Under the pieces are notes generated by a model, which was given only the letters and a program-made list of their open reading frames with translations, was not told where the DNA came from and did no database searches. Below, piece after piece: positions 50,445-62,327 of a stretch of 64,000 bases of DNA (positions within the stretch are counted from its first letter, which is position 1; every line of letters starts with the position of its first letter). Origin of the DNA: Trichosporon coremiiforme (taxonomy: Eukaryota; Basidiomycota; Tremellomycetes; Trichosporonales; Trichosporonaceae). The position numbers and the translations under genes are program-made. The stretch covers positions 1,300,570-1,364,569 of the forward strand of contig BCJJ01000001.1 of assembly GCA_039545355.1 (NCBI GenBank), written 5' to 3'.

Positions 50445-50485
50445 CGTGGGAGAGTTGGAATGTAGCAAAGGCGTTCTCCGACTTC
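50445..50485 (+). repeat. Dispersed repeat, copy C
   Basis: CGTGGGAGA..TGTAGCAAAGGCGTTCTCCGAC, 104 bp downstream of copy B in the same orientation. Best-kept core is AGC(G/A)AAGGCGTTCTCCGAC. Confidence 0.75.
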
Positions 50486-50787
50486 GTATGTGCTGAAAAC
50501 ATCGTCAAAACATGGCCAAAACATGATCTCACGTGGTCGGCTGCGAGTGGCGAGGTGGGAGCATGTAGTAGTGCACCCCTCGATAGCAGCGTGCACCAGG
50601 AGCCTCGCCCTCGCCACGAGTCGAGCGGTCCGGTGTCCAACACCGGTACCACGCAGCGTGCGCAGAATCTTGCCCCATGCACGGACGCCGAGCGCTTGGC
50701 GCCTGGTCTCGTGAGGCTTCCTCCCCCTATGATTTCGAATGCCCAGCTATGATCCTAATCTATGCATTTCTAATATCTGACAGACAA

Positions 50788-52847
50788 CTAGATGTAAGGG
50801 GGACCAAGTTGCTTCCTGAACACGGTCGAGAGGGCCTCGACGACGAGGAGCAGGACACCACCACCCGGGGCGAGACGGAGCACCTTGGGCGCGAAGCCCT
50901 TATAGAGCGCACCGACACCCTCCTCGCGCGCAATGCGGAAGAGCGCCGGGTAGGTCCACTCGCCGGTGGCGTGGAGCTGGAGTCGCGACTTGACGACGTC
51001 GAACGGCGTGTTGAGGACGGTTCCGACGAAACCACCGATCGTACCGGCGATCAGGTTGTTCATCATCTCGGCCTCCTTGCCCTGCATTGTTAGCTAGGTC
51101 AACTGAATTTCGAGGCTCCTCGACACGGAAGAAGTAGACTGGCCGCAACACATGCGAACAACATAAACCCATCGCGCCAGAGCACTGCGGACGCTCTGGG
51201 CGGAGCGTGCCGCACAGACTACACTCACCTCAGCCTTGGGCAGAAGAGCCTTGACCTGGAAGATGGATCCGAAGTAACCACCGTTCCACCAGACGTGACG
51301 CCAGAAGGTCGGCTCCATTCCCTGGTAGATACCGAGGGGACCCTTCTGGGAGATGACCTTCTTCACAACGTCCATCGGGCCCTTGTAGGTCGAATTCTTG
51401 TCCTGCATACGGATCTTGACGAGCTCGAACGGCGTGACGATGAACGACTCGGTCGCTCCCGCGGCCATACCGGTCAGCATCGCGATGGGCTGCGTCGTCT
51501 TCTTCTTGCCGTTGTCCGTGAAGACGTTTCCCCACCATCCGTTGGCACCGAACTTGACCGCACGCTTCGGCGCCTCCATCAGGAGGGGCGACGCGATACC
51601 GCGGTACAGACGACCGACACTGCATGGTCAGCTACTATCCCCACTCCTCAGCATCTGGGACTCTCGGGACATTCCGACATGACGACAGCGACAGTGCACC
51701 TCCCCCGGTTTCGGGTGGCACGAGCCGGCGTCGATAACTGGAGTTTCGACCATGAATAACAGCCCTCGCTCTGATTGGCGCGCTTATTGGCCCCTCACTC
51801 GTTCCCGCAGGCAATGGCCGCACAGACCGGTTGTCCGCAAAATATCGAGTGGGGGTATCGCAAGTCGTGCTTGTCAGGACGATGCGAGCACTCAAGGAAC
51901 GCGCAGAAGCACGAAAAGTCGGGACCCGAGGCTCGAGGCATTGGTGTGTCTGAAAGTCCCGATGCTGTGTTTATGCACTCACCCCTCCTGCTTGACAATG
52001 TTCTTGAAGGTCTGAACCATGCCGGGAGGGTTCTTCGACGAGTCGAGCTGCTGGCGCGTCTTGAGCACATCGAGAGGGTAGAGCATCTGCATGTTAGAGC
52101 GGTCTCGCCATGAAAAGAAAGCGTGCATGCAGCCTTAGTGAGGCCATAGTAGACGACGGTCTGGGCAGGTGGAACGGCTGTCGTCGCTGTGAACCAGATA
52201 CATCACCACGCGCGGACCGACTGAGAGCAACGGCCGTCGGCTGGCATCCCACAGCGGAGCACACAGACATACATGTGCACCCACTGCAGGAAGACAATAC
52301 GGCAGCCCCGGGTGGGGATGTTGAGTTGGTAGCACGACGGGTGCCGGTGTCATCCGGATCTTGACTTGCCCACCGGCCCGGTAGCCGGAGCCACTGCTCG
52401 CTGCATGCAGCACACTTCGCACTCACCAGCAGCTCAGTCACACCAGCAATCGCTCCAGCCGCGAAGGTGTAGGCGAAAGGGAGGGCTGTCGGTCAGCAAA
52501 GGTCCTTTGCGGGAAATTTCCGAGAGGGTGACGCGGTGTCTCCTGGCCCGGGACCTGGACGAGTTTTTGCCGCATCGAACAAGCATCGGTAGGTCTCCTC
52601 AACGACTGGTGATTTGCAGACGCGCCGCAACAGCTCCAGCCACAGACGTGATGGAGAGACGTGACGGACATGTGTCCAAACTGTCCAGATCCAGTGCCGC
52701 CGGCTTGCGGGACAGAGGTTACCGAGAGGGGCTCATGTCGGAACGGAAAAGACAGTGCGGACGAGGATGATGATCGCCGGAGCTGATATACTCACGAGCG
52801 GGCTTGTGGGGCACAACGGCGCCCTCAGCAACAGTCTTGGTCGACAT
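50788..52847 (-). CDS. ODC1: Mitochondrial 2-oxodicarboxylate carrier
   Basis: Predicted exons are 52847-52796, 52485-52427, 52086-51983, 51619-51229 and 51081-50788, giving 299 residues, the normal carrier length. Three repeats each carry the carrier signature: YPLDVLKTR, TPFELVKIR and TPFDVVKSR, with six expected membrane spans in the inner mitochondrial membrane. The segment around QPIAMLTGMAAGATESF is close to what I know of yeast Odc1/Odc2, which exchange 2-oxoadipate and 2-oxoglutarate; a citrate-type carrier is less likely. The first four exons are short and separated by introns of 310, 340, 363 and 147 nt, far longer than those of the other genes here. All junctions fit GT-AG with CTGAC or CTAAC before the acceptor and restore the carrier fold. 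Confidence 0.92.
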
Positions 52848-53307
52848 GGTCAGCGGGGATGAGGAGTGGTGAGTCGTCGAGAGTCAAGATGTAAAAGTAA
52901 TATTTCGGGCCACAGGTGCGGTCGAGCGACAAAAGACGGCAGCGCGGAGGCGGGGAAGGTACGGTACGCTGGTGGGCGCTTAAACCCGTGATTCCGTTCA
53001 CCGACTGCCCGGATATATCATGCCTTCGATCGCGTGCTTTCTCCACCTCATTCCGGAAATGTCTCCGTGATGCTCTCTTGCTTCAACTCTCTGTTCCATC
53101 CCATCTCTTCGCTTAGGTTGCAGTAAGTGTACGATCATGCTTGTCACATTGACCAGGCCCAGTGCATAGTTACGATCTGCAACAGTTTGGCTTGATGCCC
53201 GATGAGCTTGAGCCCCCCCCCCCCCTTATCGCCCAGATCTGGGTGCAGCAAATCACAGGTTGCGAATGACGCCTTATCTCCTAATCCCAACCGTTGGCTG
53301 ACAGCCC
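52848..53307. other. Promoter region of the carrier gene
   Basis: Upstream of the carrier (minus) and downstream of the next minus-strand gene. Contains a run of 13 C at about 53,213-53,225. No gene seen. Confidence 0.6.
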
Positions 53308-54440
53308 TCAGCGCTTGGAGCGACCGCCGTCATTGACGCACTCGAAGCGGCGCTCATGTCTGGGGATCATTGCTACCACTGAACCCTCGCGGCCAGGCGC
53401 GACTGCGGGTTGCGCATAGGGAGAGTCCGCAAGGAGGAGCTTGCGACGTTCCAGCGCTCGCTGCCTGTCGACGACGAGCTCGTTGCAAGAGACCTTCGGG
53501 CCGTTCAGGGCGAACTCGACGGCGAGCTCTGTTGCATAGATGCTGCCTCCCTGGTCTTCGTCGAGACAGGGATAGATCTTGGCCTCGAGCGTGATGGCTC
53601 GGTGGCAGATGCCTGGACCCAGGCTCTGGATGGAGTTCCCCTTGCAGCGATCGTTGAACATCGCCCTTCCCCTGTGTTTCCTGTTATCCACGAACACTAC
53701 CAGCCATGTCCGCAGCGCTCCTGCAGACTGGACGATGATGGTGTAAACGAACGCCTGAAAGTCGGCTACCGGGAATGACTTATCAAACAGGAGGTTGACG
53801 CTCAGCTGCGAATAACGGCGGGCGTTGTCGAGGATAGCAATAACGTCACTGGCGCGGTACGGTGATTGCTTGAATTTTCGTGGGCGCAAGGGCGGACATC
53901 TCTTGGCCTCGATGGCAAGGCGTCGGACCATCTGGATGCCATCGACGGCGGTGCGTTGACACGCCACTCGGGGGAAGGAGCGTGTTTGTAACCGGCGTCT
54001 CGATCGTGCCCACGATATTGATTTTCAGCGCCGAGGGCAGAATCGATTTCGATTTTGTTAGATGACGAACTTCTGCGGGATGAGGTTGCCTCGATTGTCT
54101 CCAGCTTGCGCTTCTTGTTGCTGATGGGATCAGCCAGCGAGCGTTGATCCCAAGCAACGTCAGATGATATGAGCTCCTGACCACAGACGAGGTCGCTGAG
54201 GTAGCAGTCTTCGCAGCGTGGGCCAAGCTCTCCATTGGCTGGGTCGATGCAAGGCAGACCGTGGTCGACACACTCACTGCAGGGCAGAAGGCGCTCCTCC
54301 CAACGACCGAGCTTATCGTCCCTGATGATGAGAAACCACGCTCCCAGGAGGCGAAGCGGCGGGACGATGCAGTTGAGCTCCTCCTGCTGTCTTTCGCTAA
54401 GGAACGGTGTGGCGTCGATAGGCGGGGGTCGGTAAGGCAT
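53308..54440 (-). CDS. Zn2Cys6-like protein with a frame break, possibly a pseudogene
   Basis: Two good coding stretches on the minus strand are in different frames. The 5' stretch starts at ATG 54440 in a strong CACCATGCC context (an upstream ATG at 54509 is also in frame) and has Cys at 54, 57, 64, 76, 79 and 86: C-x2-C-x6-C-x11-C-x2-C-x6-C, the spacing of fungal Zn(II)2Cys6 DNA-binding clusters, though without the usual basic residues inside. It is followed by an NLS-like KKRKLE. The 3' stretch (to the stop at 53308) has consistently C/G-ending codons and segments such as VADFQAFVYTIIVQSAG and TLEAKIYPCLDED; I do not recognise it. The frame changes by -1 near 53,970-54,030. No convincing intron repairs it; a 47-nt GTGGGC..CCCGAG candidate is weak. 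It may be a frameshifted gene or hold a non-standard intron. Confidence 0.5.
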
Positions 54441-54832
54441 GGTGATGACCAGCCAACTGGTACAGGCTAGGAGGGGTGAGGTGAAAGTTTGAGAAAGAAC
54501 GACATCCATGACTCAACATTTTCCACCGAAGACGCCCGGCGATGACACGGATGGGGCACGCTCATCCCACATCCCACGCTGCTCGCCCCGATCGCCCCCT
54601 CCTTGCGCTGATCTGCTAGCAAGTTCACTGACTAGGTATATGATGTGCATTGACTCTGATGTACATGTTCTACGCTAACTACGGTCGTTACATACACAGT
54701 GGGTCAGGTTACTTCGTTTTTACGGGGTTTCTATCTTGATCAGAAGTCTTATTCTACAGCGACTTTTCTCATCTGGGCTTGTGTCTACTTGCGGTAAGGG
54801 TAGGTGTCCTGGGCTTGTCCGCTGTCGCCGTT
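54441..54832. other. Intergenic spacer
   Basis: Between two minus-strand genes; AT-richer, with no gene seen. Confidence 0.6.
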
Positions 54833-55896
54833 TCAAGGAGCAGCAGCCGCTTGCCAGCCAGGAGAGGGGCAGCGCGCCGCGAGGGGGCGGTTCGTATAGG
54901 TCGAAGGACCGGGAGCGCCGGGGGGAGGCGACGAATAGCGGCGCCTGTGCGCGTAGAAAGGGGTAGGCTCGGGTGCACGTCCGAGATCCCTAAGTCCCTC
55001 CATGACAGTGTGCTCGGGTCCGCCGACGTCCGCCTCCTCCGCCTTGCCTTTGTCCTTTTGGTCCCAGAGCTTGGCCGCGAAAGCGCGCTCGGCCCGGTCG
55101 GGCTCGCGCTCCTCGATGGCCTGGAAGGCACGCGGACTAGCAATGGCGCCGCCGATGTTGTCCTCGGGGATATGGATGGGGTTCTGGGTAGAGTGATCGG
55201 GCTGCGAGGGGTGGCCGGGGTGCGCGAACGACCGAGGAGGGTGGAAGTGTGCAGCCGCAGGGTGGGCGAACGTCTGGGCGAGGGTGCCGAGCCACTGCGA
55301 CAGCCGGGCGTACGGCGCCGGGGGGTGTCCGAACGTATGCTGCGGGTTCCCGGGGTGCTTGACAGGGTACCTGAACACGAACGGCTTCGCGGACGGACTG
55401 CACTGGGTCGTGGGGCGGTTCTGCGCGGGAGCGTACTGCTTCGCCTCGCGCTCATGCGCCTTCATCTTGCGCGCGGTCAGAACCAAGCCATTCTGCTGCC
55501 CGCGCTGGAGCTGCGAGGAGAAGTCCTCCTGATTGCGACGGTGGACCTTGTCGCTCGCCTGCTGCAGGTCGTCCTCTGCAGCGCGTTACGCCTGGTCGGG
55601 GCGGCTGCGCATGTCGAAGCGCAGCGCCTTACCCTTGTGGCTCGCGTCGTGCTGCTCGTTCTCGTCGCGGTCCGCGGACCGCGGACCGCGATCCGCTTGG
55701 TGCCGGTCTGCAGCTGGGGGACGTAGATGTCGAACTCGGCTGTGGCGGGGGCCTCATGAAGGATGGGGGGACCCGTGGTGTGAGAGGCGAAGGACGAAGA
55801 GGAGGGAGAGCTATCGTCAGAGGTCGAGATGAGGAACGCGGCGGTCAGAAGCTCCTCGCCAGCGGCGCGGCGCTGAGCAACAGATGTGAACGACAT
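54833..55896 (-). CDS. Unknown His/Pro-rich protein with a repeat-associated frame break
   Basis: Start taken at ATG 55896 (MSFTSVAQRRAAGEELL). An intron of 57 nt at 55632-55576 (GTAAGG..CGTAACGCGCTGCAG) removes an in-frame TAA and joins DASHK|EDDLQQASDKV. The 3' part runs to a stop at 54833 and is rich in His and Pro (FVFRYPVKHPGNPQHTFGHP, HPAAAHFHPPRSF), then Glu/Arg and Pro/Ser. I do not recognise the family. The 5' part (IYVPQLQTGTKRIA) and the following DRDENEQHD are in different frames; between them (about 55,668-55,690) lie three tandem 7-mers GTCCGCG, GTCCGCG, GACCGCG. Two fewer copies would restore one frame. So this is either a repeat-length frameshift, an assembly error, or an unrecognised intron. 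Confidence 0.5.
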
Positions 55897-56622
55897 GACG
55901 ACGACGACGACGAGGTGAAGCTGGGCGTCCAGGGGCAGTTCGAGCCCGTTCTCGGTGTCGTTGGGGTGGAGGTCGGGGGTTGTGGTCTGGGGATGGTTGG
56001 TATCACCGGCTGTCGGAGTCGGACGCTGGGTCATCATTCCCTCAACAGTGATGAGAAAAGAGGTGAAGATGAATGGGAAAGAGAAATCTGACAACCTCGT
56101 CCGTTACATGGGCAAAACGAGCTCCAGCACAGCACCGCTCCCCAGCGAGGTGTAACGAGGGAGCAAGGAAGCAAATGAGCTCGGTGGGAGCACAGATGGA
56201 GCCACACATATGTGGTGCCTGTTGCTTCTCGTGGGACTGGCTGGGCTAGGCTCCGGGCGAGAGCAAGGGAGAGTACGGCGTGCGGACTGTGGGCCGCAGC
56301 ACCGATCTCGCACCGTTGCCTGCGTCTGGACGGAGCTTACGATTCGATGCATCTCGTGTGCTGTGTGGCTGGCCGTGGGAAGAGCTACTTTGCAGCAAGA
56401 TGTCGTGGTCAGTGAAGGACAGTGGTCCGGCTAACGGAAGTTAGTTGGGTCACGCTCCTGTCGCCAACGATGATCGGTCCATGAACAATACCCACCTCCC
56501 TCGCCAAAACCTATCCATACGCCGGACCCATACGAACAATGTATATGTGCAGTATATCAGCTCACCAAGGTATACAACTGTCTTCTGAAGATAACAACCA
56601 CGCACGCTCACACCAGATCAGA
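55897..56622. other. Intergenic region
   Basis: Promoter side of the His/Pro-rich gene and 3' flank of the F-box-like gene. Open frames here lack features. Confidence 0.6.
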
Positions 56623-58208
56623 TCACACCTCCCACTCGATCGCCCAGTTGGGACACTCGGCCCTGTACTCCTCGCGCGTCAGGAAGCGAATCCCGCTGAC
56701 GACTTTGTCGACCTCTGACGCGGTCCAGAACTCCTCCTCAGCCGGTGCGGGCGACGGCGCCGTGGCGGTCGATGCAGCGCTGGGCGCGAGGCTGAGCTCG
56801 GACACAGCAGTGGAGAGGCTCGACGCGCCCGAGTTCGACGCGGCAGAGAGAGCGAGTGACGCTGTCGACGCGCCGAGTGCGCTCTGGCTCGAGTTTGAGC
56901 TCGTTCCGGCACGACTCGGCGCGCCTCTGCTGACGGACCGACTGCCGGGCGCCGCGGGCACGGGTGTCGGCTCAAAGTTCTTGGGGATCTGCCATCAGCC
57001 TTTCCTCCCTGTTGTGCACTTACGCTCTTCCAGATATCCGCGATAGCCTCCCGACTCTCGGCGAGCTTGATCGCCTTCTCCTCCTGCGTCATTGCATTCG
57101 TGAAGCCGGCATGGTTCGCTTTGATCTCCGTCATGCCTACGATCGTGAACTTGATGCAATGGTTCTCGCGCATGAGGGCTTTCACGCCGCCGCAGCGCCA
57201 CGCGCTGACGAGCCACGAGTGGAGCGGCCGAAGCACGCCCCACTCCTGCCGTGTTGCACGGTCGCCCTCGCCGCCGCGACCCTCCTTCGCGCGGCGGGTT
57301 TGCTGCGCCTTCTGCCTCGCCAAACTCGCGGCCGTGGGCCTAGGGACGAAACCAGTGTTGGTGCGGGGCACGAATGTCTTGGCCGTCTCCGCGTCCTTTA
57401 CGATCAGCACGATCTCCTCCAAATCGTCGGGCAGCTGATCCCAGGTAGCCAACTCGCCGAGAGGCACATGGCGTCCGCGCTCGTGGATTGTGACGTTCAC
57501 GACCAGCCTCCGGGTATCGGGGAGCACGGGGGCGGGGACGACCTTGACGGCTGTGTGCGTGTTCCAGGGCGGGATTGCCGTGAAGACGACAGTACGCTCC
57601 GTGCGCGCGACCCACCGACCCATCGCGGCTTGCGCGGGACCATAGATTCTAATGGTGTCAGGTGGCAGCGCCTCCATCGCCTCCCTCAGCGGTGCGGGGA
57701 GCCACCAGCGCGAGTTGCCCGAGTTGCGGCCCCAGTTGTCCAGGTCGAGGACGCGGGGCATAGCCTCGCGCTCTAGCCAGCGCTGCGCCTCAGTACGCAC
57801 CGCGACGGAGGTGGTACGCTCGACGCGGAAGCGCAGCCGGCGCGCCCGCTTCCCCCTGTTTGTCGCGAGGGAGGAGACCTCGACGCGCATCGGGTCGGCA
57901 GCGCTGCGTTTCCCGCCAGTCGAGAAGACGAGGTGCGTGCCGAGCAGCGCGTCGGCGCGCTCCTGCCATGCCTTGTCGACGGCCCTCAGGCGGAGGAGCG
58001 AGGCGTACGGCGCCGACGTGAAGATCGCATCAATGATGTGCGGGTACGACGGGGCGGGGATCGTGACTCGCGGTTCGGTATCCGGCATGTCTTCCTCAGC
58101 GGACAGCGATGGGTCGAGCTCCACCGGGGCATCGTTCGCCATCAGCCTCGGCGGCACTGGCGCAGCGTCGGCAGTCATGGTCGATAAATGGCCGAGTGGG
58201 CAGTGCAT
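56623..58208 (-). CDS. F-box-like protein
   Basis: Predicted exons are 58208-57024 and 56988-56623, with a 35-nt intron (GTAAGT..GGCTGATGGCAG), giving 516 residues. An ATG at 58178 (MTADAAPVPP) is an alternative start. An F-box-like segment near residues 53-95 (YPHIIDAIFTSAPYASLLRL then AVDKAWQERADALL) is followed by a substrate-side region with RIYGPAQAAM and LEEIVLIVKDAE, the build of the expanded F-box-like families in Trichosporonales. It would link a target to the SCF ubiquitin ligase if it binds Skp1. The C-terminal exon is Ser/Ala-rich and disordered, ending in an acidic/Trp segment (NWAIEWEV). Confidence 0.75.
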
Positions 58209-61200
58209 AACAGCGTTGGCATCTAGACCTTCCTTAGCGCCAGCCCGGAGATGGATATCCAGCAGCTTCGGCCCGTGCAGTCGATTGGCACCCGGCGCGC
58301 TGGCCGGCGCGTCCTTCTGTTGTGCTCAGGAAGGCTAAATATACACACGCGCTAGCGTCCCGGACCGTCGGCCAGGAGGCACGCGACAAAGTCTCCCACG
58401 GTGTTGGCGGCGATCATCACTGACGTGGTCCGGCGCCGATATGGTGCGAACGTATGCTGCCGAGGCAGGAAGCAACCTTGACTGCATTGCTTCAGCCACG
58501 GCGCCACAGGGAGATGCGTGCGAGTAGGGCAGAGCAGGGAGAGAAGGGAGACAGAGCAGGGCTAGAAGGAGCAGCACTGCTCCGAGGGCACCGCGCCGGC
58601 GGCTCGGGTCCATCGTCTCGCTCGCCACCAGATCGTGGTGTCTGGTGATGTCTCAGCGACCCTCTCGCGCCGCGCGCGCCGAGAGTCGTGCGCAGTATCA
58701 ACTCCGGAGGGCACCGGACCAGTCCGAAACTGCAAGACGCCATTCACGCTGGCAGAACCGTATGCAGTGAAGGGACGCACGGAGCACAAGGCCGCCAAGA
58801 AGGAGAAGACAGCAAACTTCGCAGCTATTCTAAGCACCTAAACATGTCAAGGCTTCAACGCGCCGAAAAGACGCGAAGGCTGAGCTTGCAATTCACTCTG
58901 CGAGACTGACGGTTCCTCCACCGGCTGCGCTACATCGCGAGGAGTACGCAGGAGTGCGATTGCCTGTGTCCAAACTACGCGGCGGAGAGCGAAGTTCGGA
59001 CTAGAGTTCAACGAAAATCTTCGACTGCACTTAGGCTTTGCGACTGGAGTCTGTGCGGACCCGAGGAGAGCCGCTGTCCCGAGACGCTGGGAAGACAGCC
59101 CTCGGTGTGGGAGTGAGGTACGCAGGCAGATGCCACGAGGCACTTGATCTGGCATCTGGTGAGGCTATAAGCGCTGGGGCCTCAGCAGCTTCGTGAGGAG
59201 GGCGCTCTGTCGGATATCAAAGACCCAGAGGACTCCGCCGCCTGTCGGGAACAATAGTCTTCGCAGCTAGCGAAGGAGGGTGCCGGGGGACCGGAGCCCG
59301 GGTGATCTTTCGGACCCGGACAAAACGTCTCACGTCTCATGTCTATGATTCCAGCGACAGTTCCGATTAAGCTACTGGTGACTTACTGGCGCTTGTGCGT
59401 ACTCTCCTAGGAGCTATTCTGGTCCCTCCCCCTTTTCCTCAGTGCAAAACACGATGATCGCAGACAACTCAAGGGCAGAGCGGTTGGTCTGGATCCGATT
59501 CCGAGGTCTTCGTTACGTTAGGAGCAGTGGATGGGAATTGCACATGCTAGCCAGATCGGCGATGAGACTGAAACGCTCGTCTTCAACAGGGAAGACGCAA
59601 GACGTTCAGCAGGGAAGACGTTGAGGATCATGGCTTGAGAACACTAGATGTCGGCCACGGTACGGCCATGGTAATGCATACAGGGAAGAGAAGAGCCTGG
59701 GACGTGGCCATCAACCCATCATCATCGTCCCGCTCAGGCGGCCCCCTGGTGTTTAGGTTTCGACTGATGGGTTTCGGCCCGCCTCTCCCCCTGTCGTCTC
59801 GTTGCGAGATGATGTTTCAGTCGAGACATCGAAGCTGGGAGGAGATGCGCGAGATGCATGTTTACGCACGCTTCTGGCGCAGAAGGAATGGCACTCTGTG
59901 GAGCTGTTTGGACTAACGTCGAGCGATGAGTTTAGCGCCTGTCTGTGACAGACTCGAGATGAAACGATCCTGACATGCGCAGCTGCCAGAAAATCATCCA
60001 GATACCACCAGACCCATTAGTTGTACTTTCATCGGGCAAGCGTCGAGTAGCATCAAGCTGATAACGGCCCATTGTCAGGTATGCATGCCCAGGAGTAGTC
60101 GCCGGCATTGCATCGGACGGACCATCCGCAGCTGCAAGTAGGGAGATACGGACGCGGCGTATTGGCCAGGACGCTAGCGCGCCTGGCGGCGCCATCGCAC
60201 TGGCCCCCGACGCCGCCCCCGCGCTAACATTGAGCGCTGAGAGCTTAACGCAGTTTAGTGTGCGCCGCACCCGGCGTAGTGTGGCTTTGAATCATGTCTC
60301 GAACTGTAGCTTTTCTCTAGACGATGCGGCATTTGCTCTTGATCGGTGCTGATGACCACTCACCAGCCGTTGACTTGCGGCTGGTCGTCAGGCGCGGCAT
60401 GTGGCCGCATGGAGGTGTGCCTTGTGGCGTGATAAGATGCGCTTCATCATCGCTCTCTCCTCTCGACATCGACAACGAGCCAACGACAGTGATCTACGGA
60501 TCTCGTTGGGGAAGCCTCGGTGAGACTTTGGGGACGGGCATACGTGAGAGGGCCGGCTGCCTGGTCGCGGACCTGGCGGAAATCGGACCTGGCAGCTGTG
60601 AGGCGGGCAGGATGATTTGGCGACTTTGGCTTCAGACTTACTCGCCTTAGAGGCGTCTGGCTGATTCTGCGAGCTTCTGGTCTCCTGACTGCTGCACCCA
60701 GCTTGTGGGATTAGGTTTGGCGGGCTGCGTACCACTCGAATGGCGATCAGCTGGGCAACGATCCCGACATGTCCTTTCCTATGGTAACAATCTCTGCTGA
60801 CGATGCGGTAATGTCGGCGCGTCGCATGCGCGCATGCAGACGACAGGGCGGGGAACGCCCTTTTATTTCCTCAGCTCGGGGTGCCCTCGTCAATGACGTC
60901 GGAAGGACGCGGATAGGCCATGGACAAGCAGCTCAGGAAGGGGGAGAGTGCGACGTCCACACCTTGTACGTTCCCGAGAGCGTTTAATGGCCACGACAGT
61001 GTCCAAATTCGCAGCAACGACGCAGCTGCATGCAGTCACGGCAATGGGAATGCTCGCGAATCGGCTGGCGGCGATCCAAGACAGTGCATTCAGCCAGAAG
61101 CTTGATCTCCTCGTGATCGTAACCACATTACGTGCTGCGGTTCTGAGACCAGAGTCTGCGGCAGATTGCAGGTGACGACAGAATGAGATCTCGTCCTACG

Positions 61201-62327
61201 CGATCCTGCGCGTCCTGCGTGCCCTGGGCCATAATAATGCAGGCGCCGATATGAGCAATGAATGGATCTTCGTCGTGCCGGGGAGGCGGCTGATGTCGAG
61301 AAGGCTTACTGTCAGCTGGCAAAATGTTTCGTACCGCGTCGGTCGGGCGTCCCTGCGCTGCCCTATGCTTACCTGGATTTGAGCGGCAGAAGGGAGTATG
61401 CACGGCTGGCGATGTGTGGGTCTCAAGGCCGCGCGCGATGAGCGATGCAAGCCTTGTCGTAATCCAGTTGCAGAAGCGCACACTTAGAGAAGAGCAAGCT
61501 CACCGCTCACAGGTCTGGGTGCGGCGGTGGCTTCCCTGAGGTCGCCTTCGCTCGGCTCACGACTGTCGCAGGCAAGCGTAATCGTCTGGACGTCCTGGCC
61601 AGGCTGGACGCTCGAGGGTGGCAGACCCTGAGCGCTGCTCCCCTGGCGCCCCTGGATCCCTGGCTTACCCACTTAAGCCCCTTTGCCCCCCATGCAAGTT
61701 GTTTGCTGGCTGGCTGGCTGGCGACGACTGGCCTCTGGCCGTGTGCCATGTCGCTCTTCATCACCGCTCCCAGATTCTCAATTCTCGACTGCAGCCTACC
61801 AAGCTACCTAGCCTTAGCCTACCTGGCCATTTCCTGCATTTCCTGGCTTCCTCCTGTACATCCTCGCCCTATCCCTATCCTGCCATCCTCTCAAGACACT
61901 CACCACCACCTTGCCATTCCCAGCACAAGCCATTCAGCCCAACTGTCGCTGAGCATCGACAGACTCTCCCCCAACACTCCGTTTCTCCAACTATTACACT
62001 TGCACCGACTTGCCCGATAGAACGATTTTTCTTCGCCAAACAACCTTACTCACTCCTTCCCCTTTTTCCAGGCTTGATCTTCCACACTACACATACCTCT
62101 CCGTCGACTATCGCCGCTTAACATCTTACCTTTCCCGCCGACATTTCTCTCTGCCGCATTCTGCTCTGCTCGCGCGACGTCCCGGCCTATCTCGCATCCT
62201 CTCGCCGTAATCGCACCGCCGCCGACGGTCGCACCTCACCCCGCTTCCGGAACCGTTAGCGACCTTGCTCTCCTTCCCACTCATTCAACATAGGTCTCCC
62301 CCGCTCCCCAACACGACTTCACCCCCT
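58209..62327. other. Gene-poor intergenic tract and leader of the GT61 gene
   Basis: I find no gene with family features or spliced coding signal on either strand between the F-box-like gene and 61.6 kb. From about 61,790 to 62,320 the + strand is strongly pyrimidine-rich, as in the other leaders of this window. Confidence 0.5.

Larger units (their letters stand above)
42658..50787. other. Gene-poor tract of about 8 kb
   Basis: Open frames are short, overlap on both strands and lack family motifs. I see no transposon coding remnants, no CRISPR-like array, no rRNA and no intact tRNA. Items present: a 30-bp tandem duplication at about 44,454-44,515; a short C/G-biased open frame at about 45,491-45,685; and two copies of the dispersed repeat at about 50.34-50.49 kb. 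GCATGC-type palindromes are frequent. Confidence 0.55.

Noticed and set aside
50087..50752. 221-codon frame containing two copies of the dispersed repeat
   Set aside because: The peptide similarity to the copy at 40.8 kb is explained by the DNA repeat; the rest has no coding signal.
53213..53225. Run of 13 cytosines
   Set aside because: Simple homopolymer in non-coding DNA; length may also be a sequencing artefact.
53410..53778. 122-codon frame on the + strand opposite the Zn2Cys6-like gene
   Set aside because: The minus strand has better codon bias and continues the upstream gene; this is taken as its shadow.
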